NCBI GenBank assembly: GCA_036744635.1
Contig: DAIOHQ010000295.1
Coordinates: 1-5,339 of the forward strand
DNA from: DAIOHQ01 sp036744635
GTDB lineage: Bacteria > Planctomycetota > Phycisphaerae > Tepidisphaerales > Tepidisphaeraceae
Direction: 5' to 3'
DNA: 5,339 bases
Shown: positions 1 through 4,477 of the stretch, in pieces
Layout: each line of letters starts with the position of its first letter
Position numbering within the stretch: the stretch's first letter is position 1
The notes under the pieces: generated by a model
The model's database searches: none
What the model was told of the DNA's origin: nothing
The model's input: the letters and a program-made list of their open reading frames with translations, nothing else
Translations under genes and position numbers: made by a program

Positions 1-83
1 TGGCCCAAGAAAGCGTCGCCGCTTGAGGCTTCATGCAAAATCGTGTTCAGCGGACAGGGCTGTGGGAAACTCCCGCAATTCGC

Positions 84-99
84 GTCCGCTGAAGCGGAC
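84..99. repeat. Short perfect inverted repeat downstream of cysC
   Basis: Positions 84-90 (GTCCGCT) and 93-99 (AGCGGAC) are perfect inverted copies separated by two bases, so the RNA could fold as a 6-bp GC-rich stem with a four-base loop. A third copy of AGCGGAC lies at 49-55 and could compete for pairing with 84-90. The hairpin lies about 35 bases past the cysC stop codon, where a transcript end would be expected. No T-run follows the stem in the minus-strand direction, so it is not a convincing intrinsic terminator. I see no gene in positions 1-132. Confidence 0.4.
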
Positions 100-132
100 C
101 CTACAGGATTCACCCTGAGGATATGGGAGCTC

Positions 133-744
133 TCACGCCGTCAGATATCCGCCCTTCTCCAGGTAGCTGAGTATCTGCTGGGCCGCGTCGGCGGCGCTGG
201 ACTTCTCGGTTTCGATGACGATCTCCGCCTTGTCCGGCGCTTCGTATGGATCGTCGATGCCGGTGAATCCCTTGATCTGGCCGGCGCGGGCTTTCTTGTA
301 CAGGCCCTTGGGGTCGCGCTTCTCGGCCGTCTCCAGCGAGACCTGCACGTAGACCTCGACGAACTCGCCGGGCTTGGTGCCGGCGCGCACGGCGTCGCGG
401 TCCTTCTTGTAGGGGCTGATGAAGCTGGTGATCGCGATCACGCCTGCATCCGCGAAGAGCTTGGCCACCTCGCCGATGCGCCGGATGTTCTCGGCGCGAT
501 CCTCCGCGCTGAAGCCGAGGTTCTTGTTGAGGCCCATTCGGATGTTGTCGCCGTCGAGGCGGTAGGCGTGCTTCTTCTTGTGCAGGAGCATCTGCTCGAG
601 AATGCAGGCGATCGTGCTCTTGCCCGAGGCGCTCAGGCCGGTCATCCAGACAGTAACGCCCTTCTGGTTGAGCAGCGCCTGCCGCTCCTCGCGCGAGACC
701 GATCCTTCGTGCCAGGTGATGTTGGTTGCCTTTTGTTCTGCCAT
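133..744 (-). CDS. cysC: Adenylylsulfate (APS) kinase CysC
   Basis: This 203-residue cytosolic protein should phosphorylate adenosine 5'-phosphosulfate with ATP to give PAPS, the step after ATP sulfurylase in sulfate activation. It has the usual length and full motif set of stand-alone CysC: a Walker A P-loop GLSASGKS (residues 36-43), the DGDN motif (64-67), the FSAEDRAENIRRIGEVAKLF stretch (78-97), the SFISPY segment (107-112) and the lid region KGLYKKARAGQIKGFTGIDDPY (about 146-167). The ATG at 744 is chosen because the conserved N-terminus (ITWHEG.V....R) begins just after it and an AGGA Shine-Dalgarno sequence lies 8 bases upstream. In-frame codons further upstream overlap the PIN gene and have no family match. 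The ribosome site overlaps the stop codon of the PIN toxin gene, so the two are probably co-transcribed. No sulfurylase (cysD/cysN or sat) is in the window. The PAPS could feed reduction or sulfotransferases; the sequence does not decide this. Confidence 0.96.
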   Translation of the reverse strand: MAEQKATNITWHEGSVSREERQALLNQKGVTVWMTGLSASGKSTIACILEQMLLHKKKHAYRLDGDNIRMGLNKNLGFSAEDRAENIRRIGEVAKLFADAGVIAITSFISPYKKDRDAVRAGTKPGEFVEVYVQVSLETAEKRDPKGLYKKARAGQIKGFTGIDDPYEAPDKAEIVIETEKSSAADAAQQILSYLEKGGYLTA

Positions 745-754
745 TTGAAATTTC

Positions 755-1177
755 CTATTCCTTCCGTTTCTTCCACCAATTTTCCAGTTGGTTTGGACGC
801 ACCGCAATGTCGGGAAACCGCGTCAGAATGCCCTTATCGAAGGTGACCAACGGAAGCCGGTTCATACGGGCCAAAATAACAAAGTTGCAGTCGTAGCCGG
901 ACGCTCCAGATGAATCTGACAGATTTATGATGTCCTCGGCGCTAGCCTCCATTGGCGGCGGCGTAATAATGGTTTCAGCGCGCCTGTATGCCTCTATCGC
1001 CTTCACGGGTGTCAAAATTTTCTTGCGGCAATACCTCGTGAGAACGTTCAGAAATTCAATCCGCCAACTGCTTGGGGCAATCCACTCACTGTCAACGGCA
1101 TAAACACCCTCAACGGCTTCGGTGAATTCGCCCGAGATCAACAGGTAGGCGACCAGGTTCGTGTCAGCAACAATCAC
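755..1177 (-). CDS. PIN-domain toxin of a VapBC/FitAB-type module
   Basis: This 140-residue protein is a probable Mg2+-dependent ribonuclease of the PIN family, the toxin half of a type II toxin-antitoxin pair. The acidic PIN residues are all visible: D5 in VADTN near the N-terminus, E41 in the WRIEFLNVL helix, D96 in SGYDCNFVILA, and D114 in VTFDKGIL. The length is normal for the family and nothing is truncated. The start is a GTG whose bases overlap the antitoxin stop (GTGA), which points to translational coupling. The gene ends 10 bases before the cysC start. Base composition is lower in G+C than the flanking genes: I count 91 of 180 in positions 961-1140, against 80 of 120 in two cysK samples, consistent with later acquisition. 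The RNA target cannot be predicted from sequence. A housekeeping RNase role is less likely given the adjacent ribbon-helix-helix gene. Confidence 0.92.
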   Translation of the reverse strand: MIVADTNLVAYLLISGEFTEAVEGVYAVDSEWIAPSSWRIEFLNVLTRYCRKKILTPVKAIEAYRRAETIITPPPMEASAEDIINLSDSSGASGYDCNFVILARMNRLPLVTFDKGILTRFPDIAVRPNQLENWWKKRKE

Positions 1178-1425
1178 TCCATCCCCTCACGCTTGGCAGT
1201 CTGCAGCTCTTCCTCGGTCAAAAAAATCGGCCCCAAAGATTGGCGGAATCTTCGGATCTCCGAAAGTCTCACATCCACCTCCGATGCCTGTGTCTGAGCG
1301 AACGCAACAGCCGTGACGAGAATGTCCGCAGCTTCTTCCTCCAGCGCACGATGCGATCGCTGTGCGCGGTCGCGCAACCTCTCGACCACGGCTTCGGGAA
1401 GATTCGTTAGGTGCAATGTCGCCAT
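1174..1425 (-). CDS. Ribbon-helix-helix antitoxin (FitA/VapB-like)
   Basis: This 83-residue protein is the likely antitoxin for the PIN toxin that follows it with a 4-base overlap. Residues 1-40 read as a FitA-type ribbon-helix-helix DNA-binding unit: a short beta strand ATLHLTNLP, a helix VVERLRDRAQRSH, then a second helix ALEEEAADIL. The charged C-terminal part (about 46-83, ending FLTEEELQTAKREGME) would wrap around the toxin and block its active site, as in known VapB/FitA proteins. Such antitoxins usually repress their own promoter. Here there is no room for a private promoter: the ATG lies 3 bases after the cysK TAA, and its Shine-Dalgarno (AGGAG) is inside the last codons of cysK. Expression is therefore probably tied to the cysK transcript, unless a promoter lies within cysK. 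Confidence 0.87.
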   Translation of the reverse strand: MATLHLTNLPEAVVERLRDRAQRSHRALEEEAADILVTAVAFAQTQASEVDVRLSEIRRFRQSLGPIFLTEEELQTAKREGME

Positions 1426-1428
1426 ACC

Positions 1429-2391
1429 TTACTCCTGCTCAAACAACGGCGTGCTCAGATACCGCTCCCCGATGCTCGGCAGAATCACCACCATCATTTT
1501 ACCCTTGTTTTCCGGCTTGGCGGAGAGCTTGGCGGCCGCGGCGACGTTTCCGCCGGAGCTGATGCCGCCGAAGATGCCCTCTTCCTTGTGCAGCCGCCGG
1601 GCCCATTCGAAGGCCTCCTCATCCGTCACCAGCACCACCTCATCGACCGCCGACATGTGCAGGTTGGTCGGCACGAACCCGGCGCCGATCCCCTGGATTT
1701 TGTGCCGTCCCGGCTGCACCGGCTGGCCATTCATCGTCTGCTGAATCACCGGCGACGCCACCGGCTCGACCGCCACCGCGCGAAAGCTCGGTCTGCGCGG
1801 CTTGATCACCTCGGCAACGCCCGTCAGGGTTCCGCCGGTGCCGACTCCCGCCACCAGAATGTCCACTTTGCCGTTGGTATCCGCCCAGATTTCCTCGGCG
1901 GTTGTGGTGCGGTGAATCTCGGGATTGGCCGGGTTTTCAAATTGCTGCGGCATGAACGATTTCTTGTGTTCCGACAGGATTGCCGTCGCCTTGTTGATGG
2001 CGCCGCGCATGCCCTCGGCCGCCGGCGTCAACACTACCTGCGCCCCCAGCGCCTTCAGCAGCCGCCGCCGCTCGATGCTCATGGATTCCGGCATGGTCAG
2101 AATCAGCTTGTATCCCCTCGCCGCGCAGACAAACGCCAGGGAGATCCCGGTGTTGCCGCTGGTCGGCTCGACGATCACGGTGTCTTTGTCGATCTTTCGG
2201 TCGCGCTCGGCCGCCTCGATCATGGCCACGCCGATGCGGTCCTTCACGCTCGACAGCGGGTTGAAAAATTCGCATTTCACCAGCACGATCGCCTGATCTT
2301 TGGGAATGATCCGATTCAGCCGAATCAGCGGCGTCCCGCCGATGGTTTCGGTGATGTCATTGAATATCCGACCTTGTGGCTTGAGAGGCAT
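1429..2391 (-). CDS. cysK: Cysteine synthase A (O-acetylserine sulfhydrylase)
   Basis: This 320-residue cytosolic PLP enzyme of fold type II condenses O-acetylserine with sulfide to give cysteine and acetate. Signatures are complete: GGTPLIRLNR near the N-terminus (18-27), the PLP Schiff-base lysine K50 in SSVKDR, the substrate loop TSGNTG (77-82), the glycine-rich PLP-phosphate loop GVGTGGT (182-188), GISSGGN (276-282) and the CysK-type C-terminus PSIGERYLST (305-314). Length is typical of CysK. The ATG at 2391 is preceded by AAGGAG with 6-base spacing. The open frame runs upstream to 2457 but the extra 22 residues overlap the protease gene and match nothing in the family. It lies 40 bases after the JAMM gene and just before the ribbon-helix-helix antitoxin. 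It is the second sulfhydrylase here and belongs to a clearly different subfamily from the one at 2866-3828. Confidence 0.96.
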   Translation of the reverse strand: MPLKPQGRIFNDITETIGGTPLIRLNRIIPKDQAIVLVKCEFFNPLSSVKDRIGVAMIEAAERDRKIDKDTVIVEPTSGNTGISLAFVCAARGYKLILTMPESMSIERRRLLKALGAQVVLTPAAEGMRGAINKATAILSEHKKSFMPQQFENPANPEIHRTTTAEEIWADTNGKVDILVAGVGTGGTLTGVAEVIKPRRPSFRAVAVEPVASPVIQQTMNGQPVQPGRHKIQGIGAGFVPTNLHMSAVDEVVLVTDEEAFEWARRLHKEEGIFGGISSGGNVAAAAKLSAKPENKGKMMVVILPSIGERYLSTPLFEQE

Positions 2392-2397
2392 AAGAGG

Positions 2398-2403
2398 CTC
2401 CTT
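2398..2403 (-). promoter_or_regulatory. Shine-Dalgarno site fixing the cysK start
   Basis: AAGGAG on the minus strand sits 6 bases before the ATG at 2391. It is the best ribosome site in the window and decides against the longer frame opening at 2457. Confidence 0.75.
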
Positions 2404-2431
2404 GGAATACTGGATTGCGGATCGCTTACCG

Positions 2432-2869
2432 CTACTCGACAATCTCCTGTCGTTCAAACGCTTCGGTCACATCATCCAGCACCCAGCTTGTCATGTCGAG
2501 CGCTGCGCCTTTGGCGATCGCGACGATCACGTAGCTGTAGAACGGCCAGGCGTGTTGGCGGTCAAACTCGCTGGGGCGGGCGGGGTGATCCGGATGGCTG
2601 TGATAGAAGCCCAGTACCAGCTTGCCTGCATCGCCGGCCGACTTTTCCGCATCCATCAGCGCTTTAGGCGTGATGGAAAAGCGGTGAAACTGCTCGCCGC
2701 TCTCGAAATCATTCGCCACCGCCACGCAGCGCTCGACGATGCGCCGGCCAGGTCCATCGCGCTGCTCTTCGCGGCCGATCAAAATCCCGCAGCATTCGTT
2801 GGGATACGCCTTTTCTCCCTCGGCCTCGATCTGCCGGCGCTGCGATTCGGTCAAAATCAGTGGAATCAC
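2432..2869 (-). CDS. mec: JAMM/M67 metallopeptidase, Mec-like
   Basis: This 145-residue zinc metallopeptidase of the JAB1/MPN/Mov34 (M67) family is a likely counterpart of mycobacterial Mec, which releases cysteine from the C-terminus of a CysO-type sulfur carrier. The JAMM motif is intact: E25 in YPNECCGILIG, then H90 and H92 in YHSHP, with S100 and D103 eight and eleven residues after H92. It is a stand-alone JAMM domain of usual bacterial length, without signal peptide or membrane segment. I start it at the GTG at 2869, which overlaps the TGA of the upstream synthase gene (GTGA) and gives a family-like N-terminus (IPLILTESQ). A TTG at 2875 is the alternative and is better spaced (7 bases) from the GGAGG at 2883-2887. 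The reading frame extends much further upstream, but only antiparallel to nothing real: that part is a frame-shifted shadow of the synthase gene. The function is inferred from the motif plus the CysM-like and E1-like neighbours. Deubiquitinase-like removal of other carriers is the alternative. Confidence 0.9.
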   Translation of the reverse strand: MIPLILTESQRRQIEAEGEKAYPNECCGILIGREEQRDGPGRRIVERCVAVANDFESGEQFHRFSITPKALMDAEKSAGDAGKLVLGFYHSHPDHPARPSEFDRQHAWPFYSYVIVAIAKGAALDMTSWVLDDVTEAFERQEIVE

Positions 2870-3828
2870 GGCCAATTTTCCGCCTCCGTGCCGATTTCCT
2901 GCCAGAAGCTCTCGGACATATACTTCGCCGCCGAATCGCAAAAAATAGTCACAACCACCCCTTCCTTCAACTCCGCGGCGATCTGATTGGCGGCCACCAG
3001 GTTTGCCCCCGACGACACGCCCACCAGCAAGCCTTCTTCGCGGGCCAACCGCAACACCATGCGATGGGCATCCTCGGTCGCCACCGCGATCTCGCGGTCG
3101 GCGATGGAAGGATCGTAAATTCCCGGCACCAGCGCCGTCGGCATGTGCTTCAGTCCTTCCAGCCCGTGCAGCGGCCCATCCGGCTGCATGGAGATGCACT
3201 GAATGGCCGGTTTCAATTCCTTGAGCCGGCGGGTGACGCCCATGAAGGTTCCGCTGGTTCCCAGGCCGGTGACGAAATGGGTCACCTGGCCATCGGTCTG
3301 CCGCCAGATTTCCATGGCCGTCGTCTCGTAATGGGCCATCCAGTTGGCGTCGTTGTTGTACTGGTCGGGATAGAAATATTTATCCGGATTCTCGTCGAAA
3401 AGTTGCTTCGCCACCCGCTGCGCGCCGTCGGTGCTCTCGTGAGGGTCGGTCAGGATCAGTTCCGCCCCGTATGCCCGCAAGGCCTGTTTACGCTCTTCGC
3501 TGGCATTTTTCGGCAGGGCCACTGTCAGGCGGTAGCCGCGCTCGGCGGCGATCATGGCGTATGCGATGCCGGTATTGCCGCTGGTGGCGTCGATGATGGT
3601 CTTGTCGCTGGTGAGCAGGCCGCGACGCTCGCCATCGAGGATCATGCTCAGCGCCGCCCGGTCCTTGACGCTGCCGCCGGGGTTGTACCATTCGGCCTTG
3701 GCCAGAACCTGCACCGGCGCCACCGCCTGGGTAACCCGGCGAAACGACAATAGCGGGGTGTTGCCGATCAGTTCCAAAACCGATCGGGACTTGGTGGCCG
3801 GACTAAGCTGTGTCGCCAAACCTTCCAT
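2866..3828 (-). CDS. cysM: CysM-like PLP-dependent cysteine synthase
   Basis: This 320-residue fold type II PLP enzyme belongs to the cysteine synthase/cystathionine beta-synthase family. It shows IGNTPLLSFRR (21-31), the PLP lysine K55 in GGSVKDR, the substrate loop TSGNTG (82-87), the phosphate loop GLGTSGT (188-194), VSSGANL (271-277) and a C-terminal CDSAAKYMSE (297-306). It lacks the CysK signatures GIGAGFVP and PSIGERYLST. Instead it has HGLEGLKHM...VPGIYDP (221-240), which resembles the region of mycobacterial CysM (ALRNM...VPELYDP) that holds the arginine binding O-phosphoserine. With Mec directly downstream (4-base overlap) and the E1-like gene upstream, its sulfur donor may be a protein thiocarboxylate rather than free sulfide; that is inference. 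The ATG at 3828 is chosen because AGGA lies 8 bases upstream. The ATG at 3849 has no ribosome site and falls inside the candidate -10 element. Assignment to the cysM subfamily is less certain than the enzyme class. Confidence 0.9.
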   Translation of the reverse strand: MEGLATQLSPATKSRSVLELIGNTPLLSFRRVTQAVAPVQVLAKAEWYNPGGSVKDRAALSMILDGERRGLLTSDKTIIDATSGNTGIAYAMIAAERGYRLTVALPKNASEERKQALRAYGAELILTDPHESTDGAQRVAKQLFDENPDKYFYPDQYNNDANWMAHYETTAMEIWRQTDGQVTHFVTGLGTSGTFMGVTRRLKELKPAIQCISMQPDGPLHGLEGLKHMPTALVPGIYDPSIADREIAVATEDAHRMVLRLAREEGLLVGVSSGANLVAANQIAAELKEGVVVTIFCDSAAKYMSESFWQEIGTEAENWP

Positions 3829-3844
3829 TGCTGAATTCCTACTA

Positions 3845-3872
3845 ATCATACAGGGAAATAGAGAATTGACAA
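3845..3872 (-). promoter_or_regulatory. Candidate sigma-70-type promoter for cysM-mec-cysK
   Basis: On the minus strand TTGTCA (3872-3867) is followed after 16 bases by TATGAT (3850-3845); each hexamer differs from consensus at one position. It lies in the only A+T-rich gap of the window (21 G+C of 60 in 3841-3900) and just upstream of the cysM-like gene. The predicted start of transcription would leave a leader of only about 10 bases that barely includes the AGGA ribosome site, which weakens the call. It would let the cysteine genes be expressed independently of the E1-like gene and the decayed toxin module. Confidence 0.4.
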
Positions 3873-3930
3873 GAAAACTCGTGGGATTACATAACCATTG
3901 CTCAATACGGTTCTTGTGGATGCCAACACT

Positions 3931-4197
3931 CTAGAGCGCCCGGTAAACTTCGCGGCGATGAGCGACATGGATCACCAGCACCACCAATTCGGTCTCGCGA
4001 ATCTGGTAGATAATGCGCCGGTCGCCGACCCGCACCCGCCACAATCCCTGGCCTGACCCTTTGAGGGGTTAAGCGCCCACCGACCGCGGGTTATCGCAAA
4101 GTTCAAGAATATGCTCGTCGATCCGACGCCGGTCTGCCTTGGGCAGGCGCGACATGGATCGCTCGGCGGAGCTTTTGATGCGCAACGTGTACTTCAC
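3931..4197 (-). pseudogene. RelE/ParE-type toxin gene interrupted by an in-frame TAA
   Basis: Reading from the GTG at 4197, which overlaps the antitoxin stop as GTGA, gives KYTLRIKSSAERSMSRLP and a helix RRRIDEHILELCDNPRSVGA, the N-terminal half of a RelE/ParE toxin. Codon 43 is then TAA (4071-4069). The same frame continues without interruption as PLKGSGQGLWRVRVGDRRI, IYQI, a strand-rich VVLVIHVAHRREVYRAL and a TAG at 3933-3931. The joined product would be 88 codons, the normal family size. The second half holds the segment that carries the catalytic basic residues and terminal tyrosine in RelE (R54, R61, Y85 here), so the 42-residue product should be inactive. One base change (AAA to TAA) would explain it, since families of this type often read GAK.LKG at this point. 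A sequencing error is the alternative. There is no frame change, so it is not an indel. Confidence 0.87.
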
Positions 4198-4424
4198 GCC
4201 AGCCCCAGCCGCTTGCGAGCCTCGGCGTAGGGAATTTCACGGTCGGTGGGGTCTTTCAACCGGCGCAGCGCCTCGGCCACATCGCCTTTAACCTGGGCAC
4301 TTGCGCGGCGAGGCTTGCAGGTTGCTTTGGGGGCGGTGGTTGCTGAGCGCTCCAACTTGCGATAATGCGATTTGGGGACAATCACAAACTCGCGCCCGGC
4401 CAGTTTTACGGTTTGTACGGTCAT
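4194..4424 (-). CDS. Antitoxin of the RelBE-type module
   Basis: This 76-residue protein is the probable antitoxin partner of the broken RelE-like toxin, which it overlaps by 4 bases. The N-terminus TVQTVKLAGREFVIVPKSHY followed by RKLE resembles Phd/RelB-type antitoxins that begin with a short beta hairpin. The middle is basic and low in order (residues about 26-44, rich in A, K, R, T). The C-terminus VAEALRRLKDPTDREIPYAEARKRLGLA is helical and would contact the toxin. I start it at the ATG at 4424, which has AAAGGA 11 bases upstream and begins the conserved part. An in-frame GTG at 4448 would add eight residues. With its toxin truncated, the antitoxin may be under little selection, or may act on a related toxin elsewhere. 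The exact antitoxin family is not clear from sequence alone. Confidence 0.78.
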   Translation of the reverse strand: MTVQTVKLAGREFVIVPKSHYRKLERSATTAPKATCKPRRASAQVKGDVAEALRRLKDPTDREIPYAEARKRLGLA

Positions 4425-4477
4425 TTTTGGAGCAATCCTTTCGGGCACATCATTGTAAGCAACTCGGATTCAGTCAT
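4421..4477 (-). other. Possible 18-codon linking mini-ORF
   Basis: An ATG at 4477 overlaps the TGA of the E1-like gene (ATGA). It opens an 18-codon frame (MTESELLTMMCPKGLLQK) whose own TGA overlaps the antitoxin ATG at 4424 (again ATGA). It could pass ribosomes from the E1-like gene to the toxin module. No homology is recognisable, and the arrangement could be chance. Confidence 0.2.

Noticed and set aside
43..846. A 267-codon open frame on the plus strand
   Set aside because: It is antisense to cysC and to the end of the PIN gene; cysC has every family motif, and this frame has none.
1411..2667. A 418-codon open frame on the plus strand
   Set aside because: It runs antisense to cysK and the JAMM gene, is rich in H, R and D as antisense frames of G+C-rich genes often are, has no recognisable domain, and conflicts with strongly motif-supported genes.
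2870..3199. Long N-terminal extension of the JAMM protease
   Set aside because: The extra residues lie inside the CysM-like coding sequence in another frame and are low-complexity; the JAMM domain begins right at the GTG at 2869 or the TTG at 2875.
2860..3753. A 297-codon open frame on the plus strand
   Set aside because: It is antisense to the CysM-like gene, has no family motif, and its composition is typical of a shadow frame.
3866..3871. Perfect TTGACA on the plus strand as a divergent promoter
   Set aside because: At 16-18 base spacing only weak -10 candidates such as TACATA are seen, and no plus-strand gene follows. The hexamer overlaps the minus-strand TTGTCA, so one near-palindrome produces both.
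3898..3933. Plus-strand codons reading LNTVLVDANTL, like the start of a PIN domain
   Set aside because: A TAA lies immediately upstream in frame, no further PIN acidic residues follow, and the frame runs antisense into the RelE remnant. It is too short to tell from chance.
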